A stretch of 64,000 nucleotides of DNA. Source: Styela clava (lineage: Eukaryota > Chordata > Ascidiacea > Stolidobranchia > Styelidae). Shown here piece by piece: positions 11,421 through 24,900 of this stretch (positions within the stretch are counted from its first letter, which is position 1; every line of letters begins with the position of its first letter). Position numbers and translations under genes: made by a program. The notes below the pieces were generated by a model that worked only from the letters and a program-made list of their open reading frames with translations, did not search any database and was not told where the DNA came from. The stretch lies in contig NC_135259.1 of assembly GCF_964204865.1 (NCBI RefSeq), positions 11,790,974 to 11,854,973 of the forward strand. The letters are read 5' to 3'.

Positions 11421-12884
11421 ACACTTGCGATACCAAACGATATCTGCATGCAAGAATAAAATCGTGTTATTTTTCCCTCGCTTTTTTGTGTTGGGTTTAT
11501 TTTGATTGTAAACCTGTCGATAGTGTAAAGAATAAAATATCATGCCTGTTTTTGTAAAGAAAGATAAACTTGAAATCCGCGAGCTCCGAGGTGCTAATCT
11601 TATTGTAGTCCTAAATATAGTACATATTTAGCTACAATGTGATATATCATATCACCCATTTCATATCATCCAATTGTGGTTCATACTACAATGGCTTGAA
11701 ACTAGACTGCCCTGGGTCATAATTTTAGTTTATATTATAATGTAGTTGTGTACATTGTGTTCTTCTGATTGTGACATACAATAGTTTGACTATTCCTTCC
11801 CTTAGTTTGCCATATATGTATAACTAATAACCCATAATTGCTCATCTTAATTGCAATTTAGATACAAAGGATAGGAGGGCCTTGATCTAATATATATCGT
11901 ATTATACTCTGTATTGAATTTAATGTGATCAATATTCTTTTAATTAATGTGCAATAGTGATATAGACAAATTTGCTAATTGTTCAGAATCTCTAATAGTT
12001 TAAACCTCGTGTATGCAATAATTACTACAAGGCGAAATATATTTTGGGCTATCGTGATTTAATTTGACCCAGCCTTGTCAAAATTTATTTAATATCACAT
12101 ATCTATTTCAACTCATAGACATATTTGTCTATTTCTAAATTATTTGTGAAGTGTTGCAATACCAATCTGATTGTTTCCCATCTTAATACCTGTTTTGCGT
12201 AGTAATGTGTAAATCTCGCAGAAGTTCCATATGCATCCTGCTTTTTTTCTTCACCCTAATGAATTGAAAATATAAAATTGTACTACTGTTATGCCTATAT
12301 TTCATATCTCAATCTATGGTTTTCTTCACACAACACATTATTGTCACTCATAGAACCTTCAATTTCCCTGTGATCATATCCCTCATATTTTATCATGTGT
12401 AAGCACAAAAGATTCAGAACAGATTGAAAGTGTAAATTAATATAATAAATAATAATAAATTTGGTATGGAATTCTTATTTTTTGCTCCTCTCTATTTAAA
12501 ATTTATTTAATAACTTCCTAATCCCGATTAGAAATTTTTCTCATCTCTAATTAGATATCATTTTTTTTTCCATAGTGTATATAGTTTTTTTTTCCATATG
12601 TATATCCTGAGAGTGTAATATTACAGAACCTGTGTTATTAATTTATTTATTCATGTGCTTGCTTTGGGTGGTAACCGACTCAGATGACTGTTAATGGTCG
12701 TATCGTTACCACCCTGTCATCTACCGAAATCTAATTTTTCTCATTTTGCTATCATATATATATTGTATGTGTTTTCTGGTTTGACGAAACAATAAAAATT
12801 CTCTCTCTCTCTCTCCGAATATAAAATTTATATCGCCACGCACTGCTGATCATGCGTAACGCTATTTAAAAATTTAAATGCCCG

Positions 12885-12892
12885 TGACGTCA
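12885..12892. promoter_or_regulatory. perfect cAMP-response element (CRE) upstream of PIF1
   Basis: TGACGTCA, the palindromic CREB/ATF site, lies 92 bp before the chosen PIF1 ATG at 12984 in a short stretch free of repeats. Position and perfection suggest a promoter element. Function is inferred. Confidence 0.5.
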
Positions 12893-12983
12893 TCAGTCGA
12901 AATATAAACATTTCGCTTCTTCAGTTCTTTTGCAGTATACCGGTATTGGTGCGGTGAACTTTTGCTTGTACTTTTTGTCAGAA

Positions 12984-15900
12984 ATGGATTCAAATACTTT
13001 CATACAATGCAATATTACTGTTGAAAACATGAATTCAAGCTTAGAAGTATTAAAGAGACAATGCCATAAAGGAGGCGAATTATCCTTGTGGCGAAATGAA
13101 CACAAGGAAATTGTTCTTGGAGTGAAGCCGAAGGGAAAAATTCAATCTCTACAGAAATTCGTAGTCAGAGATGTGAAATTTTTCTGTAAATTTCTGAAGG
13201 TAAGTTAGTTCTGTAGTTGTAAACGGTAAGGTTGGGTGTCTACTTCAGTGCTGCAGTGGCAGACTGATAGTGATACCGTACTGTGATAGGGTAGGATAGG
13301 ATTTTACATATTTATCCCGGGGGAGAGGAAAGCCGATATGAAGACTTGATCATATGGCGAACCACGGCCTCTCGTCCGGTTACCAGGTCGGGTATGAGAT
13401 TAGTCAGGCAGTTATTTGTTTTCGGAAGCATGTACTTGATGGTGGAGGAAGCCGTACCGTAACCAACCAGCGGTTACGTGATTCACCCTACGGCGACGAG
13501 GAGTCCAGCAATCTCCTCGCACATGCTCATCCCCACATGGGATTCGAACCTGCGATCCCAGGAAGGGGAATTAGAGATGCGGTGGCGAGCGTATTCCTAA
13601 CGCTTAGCACAATGCGCCACACCGCCGAGCCAATACTGTGATATGTTTGACCTAAACACAAAGCGTTACCCTATCTGCCTACCGGTACTGTTTTTGAAAT
13701 TTAAAAATTATTTTTCAGTCTTTTGGTGGACTATAGTGATTTTTAACCTTTTCATCACTAGTATTTTGTAAAAAATTCTAAAATTTGAAATAAACATGAT
13801 AGAATTGCACTAAAATTGAACAGATTTTGTGTATGTATCTTATAATATACTGTACTATACGGCTGACAGTTACGGTAACTGCCATGGACCACTTGCCATG
13901 CAACGGCAGTTAACGGGTATGCCTGCATTGGCTGACGGCTAACTGCCATTGACCACTTGCCATGCAACGGCAGTTAACGGGTATGCCTGCATTGGCTGAC
14001 GGCTAACTCGCCGTGGACCACTCGCCATGCGACCTCGGTTAACGGGTATGCCTGCAACTGCACGAAGGCTCCTGCAAATGATAAGTTGATACATTCTTTT
14101 CGTGTCTAGTACCGTACGATACTGGGATGCCTTTTGGTACCGGTACCGGTATATAAGCACGTTTTCCTGTCACTTTGTTATCCCTTTCACAATATTCTAA
14201 CCAAACACATTTAATTTAATATATTTATCCTCACTATTGTAGTTGTGAGTAAAACAGCCACCTTTCCATCTCCCATTACAAGAAGAGACTTTGTGCAGTT
14301 GCAGGCATACCCGTTAACCTCCGTCGCATGGCGAGTGGTCCATGGCAGTTAGCCTCCACCCTACTATACCTACCTTAAATCGGTATTGACATATTTTATA
14401 ATAAATATAACGTAAAGTTAAGATCATATCTTTATATAAATAGAAAAGCACGGCACACGACGAGTTGCCTATGCTGTCAAGCGTTATTAAATATATGCAA
14501 TCTTTTGCAGCTCCGATTATCCGACATAGATTTGCAGGCTCAAATCCTGTGGGATAATTGTGTGCTAGAGGATTGCTGGACTCCACACCGCCATATGGTT
14601 ACTCCACCCTCAAGTCCATGTATTTTACACAAATAACTAGCTAACTAAGCTCTCAAACGAGATGGATTGGTGACCGGACGAGAGGCCGCCCATCACATGA
14701 TTTTCTCTACGCAGGATATAAATGATAACTTATCTTCATACCGACATAGCGATACACTCATTAAGTATTTCCATACCCGAAATGAAATGATGACTGGATA
14801 CAGACCTTAGTTTGCTTTATTATTAAATTGTCTTACTGGCTTCCCTTCCTCTATATGTGAAACCTATAATCTTATCCACGTGATAAGTAGACATATATAC
14901 TAACAACAGCAAACTATTATGTTATATTCCCCTAGAACAATTCCTTTTTCATTTTTATATTTTGAACCTTATTTCGTTATATCTTATACACTCACAGGAA
15001 GGAAAAGTATCTCTGCATCTAACCAATCACAATGTTCGAATCATGTTGGCAAATTGTCCCCCTGAAACTTTAAAAAATTTCTGCAAAGTTTTATCAGTCA
15101 AAATAACAGGAGAAAGGCAAAAAGGTTATTTGGAACTTTGTAATATAAATATTCAAAATTTATTTAGAGAGCACAATCTCTCATTGACCTAATAATACTG
15201 ATTTTGTTATCTATATCAGTACTGATATCAATGTACGTATCTAACAGTTTATCATAACTATCTTGGTAGCTGCTTTAATTTTTTCGAGAAAAAGTTTTAT
15301 ATTAATGTTTTATCCACATTTTAACTATCTTCATTTTGCTCTGGAGCATCATTCATATTTCAACTATTTTGATATGATTGATCTAACAACTCGAATTAAC
15401 ATGTAATACTATATGTAACTCTTCATATTGTGTTTTTTTTTTTCGTATCAATCTTCTTTTGATTTTAGGTGAAATAAGTCTGCGAAAGAAGTTACTTCTC
15501 GGACTTCCGAAAACTTTAGAAGAAATCAGTCCATTGAATCAAACTGATATTGCCAAAGTCAATCAGATTCGGGCTGATAAAGAGAACAAGGAAAATGGTA
15601 AATTAGTTATTTTGTTGCATAAAAATTTTCAACATAATATGATTGAGTCATCTTATCGACTTTCCTCGGTCTAATCATCCCCAGGGATAAATGTGTGAAT
15701 CCCATAATAAAATAAAAGCTTCTGCGATTTTTTCAAATTCATGAACTCAAATTGTTATCAATGTTGCAATTCAACTAAGTTGACTTTAGAATGAGCTTGG
15801 ACTTTGTGTCTGATATTTTTATATTTGTGTTTTAAAATTCAGAAACATGAGAAGCTTACTACTGATGATTGGTCTTGTGCAGATTTTACAGGATTTGAAT

Positions 15901-18900
15901 TTCTCATATAAATTTTTTATATACCCAAATTTGGATTGCTAGTGAAAGTCTTTGTATGACCAGTGTTGAATTGCTAATCAACTGGGTAAAATTTTGTAAC
16001 TGCTTTGTCTCTTCCATACTATAGCTAGGATGACAAATTTTGGTGACACTCTGGTAACGTGATCTCAAAAGTAGGGCCCGACCGATATATCGGCCTTGTT
16101 TTTCACAAATTTTGAACTATCGGTATCGGCTAATCTTACCGATAGTTATCGGCTAATCACGTGACTGCCAAAGTGTCAAAATTGCGCCGGGATAGCAGTT
16201 TTATCGCTTGTTTAATTCGAGAGCGGTTCTGCGTGAAACTCTTTTTCTTCACTATTTCTATTTCTCTCTTATCAAAAGCGGTTTCACGGACGATTGCGAC
16301 ACGGGATTTCACACTTTGCAAGCAAGTTTGCAGCGTGGTGGCTTACAAATCGAAGCAATAGAACACGTGAACGGCTTATTTGTGTCAAATAATATACGCT
16401 AGATAGAGAATTTTCGCGTAGTTTACACGGCGCTTGATTTCCTTTGCGCTTTAGTCGTTGAAGGTATTATTTAACTTCTTGTATTGGTATGTTATAGATG
16501 GCTGGTTCTAGCGGTAAGAGCAAAGTATGGGAATACTTTGTATGCCACAGTGATGGTGTACTTTGTAAAATATGCTCATCATTGTTAAGTCAAGGTTCCG
16601 CCGATTCCAAAAAGAAAAACACCAGTAATTTGTGGAGTCATCTCAGATCGAAACACAAGAGCAAGTATGATGAGATTTCGCAGACGCAGTTAACGCGAAA
16701 AAGGCCAGCTGAAGCTTCCCAGTTTAATCGGCAACCTTCATGGGAACACATAATGGATAAATTTAATAAATGGCATGGAAATGACGCAAGAACGAAATCA
16801 CTTGATAAAATATTAATGGAGATGATAGCCACTGACAACAGGCCATTTGCAATAGTGCAAGATGATGGATTCCGCAGGCTAATAGAAACCATTGAACCTC
16901 GCTACGCCCTAAAGACTGAGAAGTATTTCAGAACAGAAATGCTGCTACAAATATATGAACTTGTGAGCCAGAAAATAATGACTCTTCTCGTGACAGAAAA
17001 TGCTGGCGATGGATTGGCATTTACTACAGACTGCTGGTCAGGACCAACAGAATCACTTATGAGCTTGACTGTTCATTTTATAAATTGTAATTGGGAAAGA
17101 TTCCAAATTGTATTAAACATGCATGGCTCGCATACTGGAGAGCCAGTCTGGATTTCATGGCCTTTTTGAACGAGAAATCGGGCGTGCAATCAGAAATTCC
17201 CGCGTGCAAATAAGAATTCCTGGCGTGCAATTATAGCTCACGACGTGCAAAACAACTGCACTCGCGTGCAACTGACTTTGACATCAGATACCTCTTAATA
17301 CATCCGCGTAAAATTACCGGTATCGGATAAAAAATACGTTGAATCAGAGAAAAAAATGGACGTTTGACCTTTGACCCCAAACATTATTTCTACAGTTTGT
17401 CGCTAATTTTGAGAGTGTTTGTGCGACTTTGGATACCGGTACTGTTCAGTACATCCGCGTAAAATTATTGGATAAAAAATACGTTGAACCAGAGCAAAAT
17501 GGACATACTTTGTCATTAATTTTGGTAGTGTTTTTACGTAGAATTAATGGATAAAAAATACGTCAAATTAGAGCAAAATGGACGTTTGACCTTTGACCCC
17601 AAACATTATTTTCATACTTTGTCACTAATTTTGGGAGTGTTTGAGCAACTTTAGATACCGGTACTGTTCAGTACATTCGTGTAAAATTATTGTATGAAAA
17701 ATACGCTGAATCAGAGCCGTACTTGGCCATTGGTGCGGAGGCGATCTTTTCGTCCATAACTATTCTCACGGGATTCCTATTTCCTATCATTCAACACGAT
17801 ATGGACCTTTCCCCGAGCATCGACTTCCTTGTTTACTTCGTGACATTGGCCAATCAGCAAGATGCAAAAAAAAGACGTAACAATGAGAGGAATTTTTCGC
17901 GGGTCAAAGGTTGGGGAAAGGTCCATGGTCTTTTTGCTTCGCAATATTTCGATCAGACTAAATCTTGCAAGCTGGTATTTGTCGACAATTGTGGAGGTAT
18001 AATATTTTGGCATCTTTATATTACTGGATTATTGATTTTAAAACCATTTAAACCGATTTACATTGGTGAGCAATTGCAAATTTTCGGCGTGCAAAATTGA
18101 TTTCGCTCGCGTGCATTTTTGCGGAGCGCTAGCGCCCTCGGGCGTGCACCTGCCATGGAATCCAGTCTGGCTGGAGAGTACATAGGAACCACTTTTTTGG
18201 ATTTACTGCAACAGTGGAATATTGACAAGAACCGTGTGTTCCTAGTTCTTCGTGACAGCGGGGCAAACATGGTAAAGGGTTTTGCATTTTTTTATAATCA
18301 TTGCATGAGTTTCAACATTTATTTCTTTTGCAAGAAAAACACAGAATTCTCAGAGTGTTGTTTGTTACTTGTAGCGGTTTTTTTATGTGAAGAAACATCG
18401 GTATCGTTATCGGCTTATCGGCCTAGTTTTGGAAAACTAGCAGTATCGGTATCGGTTCAAAAAGGCAGTATCGGTCGGGCCCTACTCAAAAGCACAAAGA
18501 CATTCTCATGGAATTCAGTCAACCCCAACTAAAATCACTGATATCGCATACCAAAGTAGCACCCAAATTTGTTTGTGTTGTGATTTCACAGCACTTTGGT
18601 TTTACATTAGATTCAAATTCAATGTAAAACCAGAATGGTGCGTTATAACACCTGATTGTATTATGAAAAAGCTTGGAAATGTATTTCAGTGTATTCGTTT
18701 GTTTATACTTTTCTTTCATACTTTTCTATTTTCAGCCAAAACTAAAGATTCGAAGAAGGGAAATTTTGTAAATCGTAAACGAAAACTTCCATTACAAGAT
18801 AAAACTAATGAAAACCAGGTATTGCTACTATCTGGAGAAACAAGAATCAATTATATAGCATTGCTTCACTTCAATTTATAATTCTGTTTTACAATTAGAT

Positions 18901-21900
18901 TCAATCTTACATATTGGAAACGAAGTGGACCTATGGATCGTTTTGTTATTTTGTTGTTGTTGTTGTGAAAAAATTGTTTTTCTCTTGAACTACTGAACCA
19001 ATTGCTTTAATATTTTCTTTGGTTAAAGCTTGTTGTTGTCACTAGAAGACTATTACTATTATTTATTTCAAAAATTTTCATGGGCTCTGGGATTCGTTTT
19101 TCACTTCAAAGTTTTTACATGATGATGTCCTCAAAATTAAAAATTGAGCACCATGCCGTGGTTCCGTGATCACATCTTTGTGATCTGGTGGTCAGACTAT
19201 CGGTATTGTAAAAGATTTGATACTACTTCTTTTTGGCCTTCTTGTCCATACATTGCAGCATCACTTTTTAAATTATTTTGTTATACTGTAAATCATTATA
19301 CTTTCATTGATGATTTGTTTGTGTTACAGGCCAATCAATCGGAGCAAAATCCACCAAAGCGTAGAATGTTGAGCCTTTCTACAGAAAAATTGAACAAGGA
19401 ACAGAAACGAGTTCTTACTGCTGTGAAAAACAAGTTGAATATATTTTTTACTGGTAGTGCAGGAACAGGTACATTTGCTTTACAATATACTAAATGATTG
19501 AGATGTAGCAATAAATGATTGTCAACTATGTCCTGTGTTAATGGGGCTTTGAATATTAATTAAGGATCCAAAACCCATGCTCACCACATTATCCTAGTTA
19601 TAATAAATGGGATAGGCCTGCTAAATTAGAAGAAATTATGTTCTTTCAAAAACATATTACTCTTTGTAAATATCAAATCAGTAGAATGAATGTAATTGAA
19701 ATCATACTGTTCTGTTAATTTATTTTAATTAATCTTGATACAAATTACCAAACTCAAATCATATATATATAGTACTTGATAATCTATGCCTAAAACAAGA
19801 TACCAGACGAGCAGTTACTTCCATGTACAAATCTGTATATTCCGGAAGGACCGAAATCATTTTGTTTTTTTTGTAATGAACTTGTTCATAATATACACTT
19901 AAAGTGATGGTTGTGAGTGACACTACTATTATACACCATTTTTAAATCATTTAAAGAACAAGTACTGGATGTCCCAAAATAAATGAAACCCACAAAACTG
20001 GTTATTGAATTAATGGTTTTCATTTTTTAGTAGGACGCTCGTTATTTATGTAACATATTGTACTCGATTGGATGTACACATCTTGTGTGGGTGTTCTTTA
20101 AATCAAATCTGTTGTCAAATGGCAGCCCAATAGAGTCATTTGAGCGATGGATATATGTAGCTATCTTTACAAATAACTGATAGCCATAATGCTGCTCTTG
20201 GTCTCTCAGATACTGATTTCCCCTATATTCGTCAGTCGTAATATTGGACGATCGATATTATTGAAACATCTATATACTTTCATATCTATATACTTTCTAT
20301 ATACTATACTATATATTTCAGGAAAATCCTTTCTTTTGCGGTACATAGTTGGAATGTTACCTCCTGCACACACATTTGTCACAGCGAGCACAGGCGTGGC
20401 AGCATGCCAGATTGGTGGCATGACACTTCATTCATTCGCTGGTATGGGAAGAGCATCTGGCAGTGTGAGTATATATACATATATATCGGAAATTTGAATT
20501 TTTAGTGTTGGAAATTGAAATGAACAATTATAAGATTGCCTCTCAATTTTCTATTTTTTTAAAATAAAAATGAAAGTTTTTTTGGAGTTGCTCAAAGAAT
20601 CATTTAATTGTACAAAATAACAATTTTATCAAAAGAAAATATTTTGGTTTAATATTTTCATCAAGAATTTTAAATTAATTCGTAATTGATTCAAATAATT
20701 ACATTCTTTTTGAAATCCTATATTGGGCAGATGAAAGTCTGTCATACAGGAACTGAGAGACCTGACATTTTTAAAGCTGGAATTTGTAGTCTCGAGGTTA
20801 TATTTTGTCAAGTCTGAGCAAAAATTTGCTCAGAGCAAGGTCACACTCACTCACTCAGAAAGAAATTGATCTCTTATTGACCTTACGGACGTTTAGATTT
20901 GCACATGACTCAAAGTATTGAAATGAATATATTTACACATTTCTGTCGACTATCTATTACAAAGAGTTGTAGGCTACATGTTTTCTATGTCTGATTGTGG
21001 TAGAAATATTTTGCAGGTTACTATGAAATTTTTTTTAATATCACAGCTTCAACAATGCATTGAATCGATCATAAATCGGCCGAATGTGTTGAAACAATGG
21101 AGAAAATGCCATCATCTCATTATTGATGAAATTTCTATGATAGATGGTGATTTTTTTGATAAAATGGAAGCAATTGCCAGGTACTATATCAATTAAACCA
21201 AATTGTGTATTTCACTATTAAAGGACATTTTTGTCACCAAATTAAGTCATTTACGAAATAGAAATGTAAATACCGGGAATTCGATGTAATTCAAATGTTA
21301 GAATTTTGATTGGTAAAAGATCACTGTAAAATTTTCCTTATGATACATACATTAAATAAGATATTTGTGGAATAGAAAATTGGGTTCATATGGAGCGTGA
21401 AATTTTTTTTTTCTTACTAGTATTATATTATATTTTCTTCACTTTTTAATAGTATTTCATAATGAATTTGAATGTGACCCATTTGTTTTCCTGGCTGTAT
21501 GAATCCGTGAGACTTGCGATGCTTGTGACTTATCGGGGTTATTTTAATTTGTAGTTAAAACTTGTGCCCAGATTAAATCCTTGTGCTTTGTCTGTTTTTG
21601 TACCATGTTTGTAACTTTTTGATTGGAAACAGGGTTGCAAAAAAGAATTCAGAGCCTTTCGGTGGGATTCAACTTATTCTATGTGGAGATTTTTTCCAAC
21701 TTCCTCCTGTTTCCAAGGGAACAGACAAAAAGAATTTATGTTTTAAGGTAAAATAAAATATATCTTCAGCTTATTAATGTTGAAATCACAAATTAAAGAT
21801 CTCAGTAAAATTTTTGAAGTTATATTGCTCAAGGCAACGTTATGCACACTAGGTAAATGAAACTCATCTCTTAGCAAAATTATGGACGATCACCTAAATG

Positions 21901-24900
21901 TTAAAAGTTACTGAAGCTATTAAGATGATTTACACACCGTGTATTATTTGTCATATTTGATTAGTATATAATGTCAGTTTGGAAAAAATCTACTTTTGTT
22001 GAATAAAAAATGTTCATTTTCAATAATTTTACCAGGCAAAATCATGGGAACAATGTGTAACAAAGTGTATTGAGTTGAGACAAGTTTATCGACAGACTGA
22101 TCCCACTTTTGTCAGATTATTACAAGATATCAGGATTGGAAGGTAATGACAAATATAATCTTGTACAACGCTAGCTTTTTCATTTTTAAGACAGTTTGCT
22201 CAAAAAATATCATCTTAAGTCTCAAATTTCTGTCTTTTTGCATATTCAACTGCTTTCCTTGGGCAATACTGATGATATTCATTAATACCTTATGATATTC
22301 AATGACAATGTAATGAACGATAGTGAATACCCGCACTAGTAGAAGGAGTGGTAGACAGAATTTAATAATAAGAAATCTAGCAATTCTAAGTTTGAATAAT
22401 AATTCAAAATCTATAGGGTTGTATCATCTGCATTGGTGTAGGAGCAATCTTACTTTCCAGTACATGCTATTCAAATGCTGTTACATTTTACATTTTTTTT
22501 TGTGATCGAATATAGATGCACTGAAAGTTCATTGACAACTTTGCAAAATACCAGCGGAAATCGCTTAGAACAGAATGGGATTTTAGCTACAAGATTGTGC
22601 ACACACAGAGAAGATGTCGATCATACTAATAAGGTATTACAATCATAAAAATACATACCAGATGAAGCATTGTCTTAAAGATTGTAATAAAATTTCACAT
22701 TGGGTTAATGCAATTTAACAATAAAATTGAATAGCTATACAATTCTATCAATATCTTATTTATTTTTTTTCTTCAGGCTAAGTCGGTAAAATCCTATAAA
22801 TCTCATATGATAACAACTGGCAAATCTCATATGTGATAATCAAAAATGTGCGAGTGTGCTCCTTGCAATAATTCTTAGTTCCCTTTGTGGTCACTGTTTT
22901 ATTTTTACAGTCTCAGTTGGAGAAGCTGTCTGGTGTAACCTGTTCATATCGGTCTGAAGATAATTCATCAGCTTATTCTACAATACTTGACAATGCCCTG
23001 CCTGACACAAGGACTATATCTTTGAAACTTGGTGCTCAGGTGAGCGTCGATTAATCAAAGTATTGGCCGAGTTTTGATATTCAAGAGTTGTACTGTTTTC
23101 ATAAATAATTTGCCCAAAGCAAGACCATGTACCCTGACTCACAATGAAAAGAAATCCAACGCTGCGCATGGTTATGGATTACTTCAACTACTTGGATTAA
23201 TGGTGCATTACCCATCAGTAACACTTGATGAGATATTCCGCTTCAAGTCAATACCTTTTGTATCTAACTTGTGTAAATAATTTGAGACTAAAAAATTCAA
23301 ATCCTATAAAATGTATTCTGATTTCTACCTTGAAAGTTGAAACATGTAAATCTTTCATAAATTGAGCAAATAAATGACCTTATGTCAACAAGTTGTTGAA
23401 ATTGTGTGCTAAAACTTTTGGTTGGATTGGCTTTTGTATGAACAATCTTTTATGTAAATATAATATCATTATAGTGGTATTGCTAACAGGTCTTGGCATT
23501 TCCATGGCCGGTACTCCCGGCCTTAGAGTGTGTACCAGGTTAGGGTTAGACCATAATTTTATTTCAATTTTCCTTATTTCAGTTCTATTACGAGTTCGGG
23601 GACTGTTCATGTTACCCAAGTGAATATAACCCCTCTTGATACAACTCTATGTCAAGTACGCGAACAAAATTAGTTACCTCAATATTGGTACACACACTCC
23701 TGGAGCGCCCCATGGTCTCCTATAAGTTTGATCAGAGATGAGTTTTCTTTATTTTAAAAGAGTGTACTTGACTTTGAGCAAATTTTTTCAAAAAATATAT
23801 ACAGATTAATTACATTTTTTCATATTTAAATATTACTATTTTTCAGGTAATGCTAACAAAGAATTTAGATGTCAGTCGAGGTTTGGTAAATGGTGCTCGT
23901 GGTGTTGTAACTGGTTTTACGAACAGCAAAAATCATTCAATGAAGTTGACGAAGCAACAATTGTTAGGTATGTGTTATATTTTCAACAAATTTGTTTGTA
24001 CCAAATTCTCATGATTATAGATACAGTACAGTAATACCTCGGTAGTCGAACCACTCAATACTTGAACAATTCGGTAGTCGAACAAAAAAATGAAGGAATA
24101 AATGCTGTACTCGAATAGAAATTTGGTGTCTGAGTGAGATGACGTCACCTGAACCACGCATCTTGACAATTCAACAAGAAAGCTAAGCTCAAATATGTGA
24201 ACAACAAGGCCAAAACACCAAAATAAAGTAGTACCGGCATGCAATCTGTCACAGTAGCCGGTAACGGGTACGATAATATTCACGACTTATCTGAAAGTGG
24301 AAAAGCCACAAGGTGCGAATCCCATAAAGCCCACAGAAATTCCGTTTAGGTACACGTTTTGTTCATATTTCCGGTATTTTGAAATGCGTAAAAATGAATA
24401 AAATAATTGCCATTGTTTCTTATGGCAAAAAAGTTTTAGTACTCAAACAATTCATTAGTCGAACATCAATCCTGAACGAATTGTGTTCGACTACCAAGGT
24501 ATTACTGTTTATTGAATAATCAGAACATTAAGAAATGAGGATGGATGTCCACTATTATAATACAAATATATTCATGTGGATCTAAATCAGTGGTTATCAA
24601 CTTTTTACTTTTTTTTTCAAGCGACCCAAAAAAAAAATTATTGTAAAACTTCGCCATCCAGGGATATGCTAAAATACTTATCGACATATAAGTGCTTCGA
24701 CTGCTTGTATAGCTGCGAAAATGAATAATTAATACAAGACAATGTTTTTTTACATATCGTTCCTTTTAAAAGTGACGGCATTCACATTAATATTATAAAT
24801 TGTTCATCCGTTAGCTGGCAATATAGCACTAAAAAATATATAATGTCAGAAATTTAAAATCAAGTTGGTTTTACTTTTCAGCCAATTCAGACAGTCAACC

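Larger units (their letters stand above)
9757..12817. mobile_element. approximately 3 kb element with long inverted terminal arms
   Basis: The left arm (about 9757-9960) and right arm (about 12600-12817) are imperfect reverse complements. Left landmarks are agagagagagtttattt, ttgtcaaaccaagaaaac, caacgatacgacc and tcagttgccaccca; right landmarks read inverted as tgggtggtaaccgactcag, ggtcgtatcgttacc, ttctggtttgacga and attctctctctctct. Between them lies non-coding A+T-rich DNA with a tandem array (10440-11270) and a SINE tail. No transposase is visible. It could be a non-autonomous DNA transposon or a foldback element; target duplications were not resolved. Confidence 0.6.
16072..18484 (+). mobile_element. 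hAT-superfamily transposon in PIF1 intron 3
   Basis: Ends are inverted (tagggcccgaccgatatatc at the left; atcggtcgggcccta at the right). They are flanked by a perfect 8 bp target duplication, CTCAAAAG, at 16064-16071 and 18485-18492; eight-base duplications are the rule for hAT. Multiple tatcgg motifs lie inside both ends. It carries an N-terminal transposase fragment and is interrupted by a second element at 17143-18170. It inserted in the sense orientation relative to PIF1. Confidence 0.9.

Noticed and set aside
13545..13631. tRNA-like A and B boxes with a ggttcgaatcc loop
   Set aside because: The head cannot fold into a complete cloverleaf with paired acceptor ends and is followed by the shared SINE body. 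The same sequence occurs at many loci, so it is a SINE, not a tRNA gene.
18119..18532. 137-codon frame as a stand-alone gene
   Set aside because: Its first part is hAT transposase continuation and its end crosses the hAT right terminus into intron sequence.
19960..20160. Possible mariner remnant around tgtcccaaaataaatgaaacc
   Set aside because: The segment recalls mariner ends, but no second end or transposase motif could be found, so it is not called.
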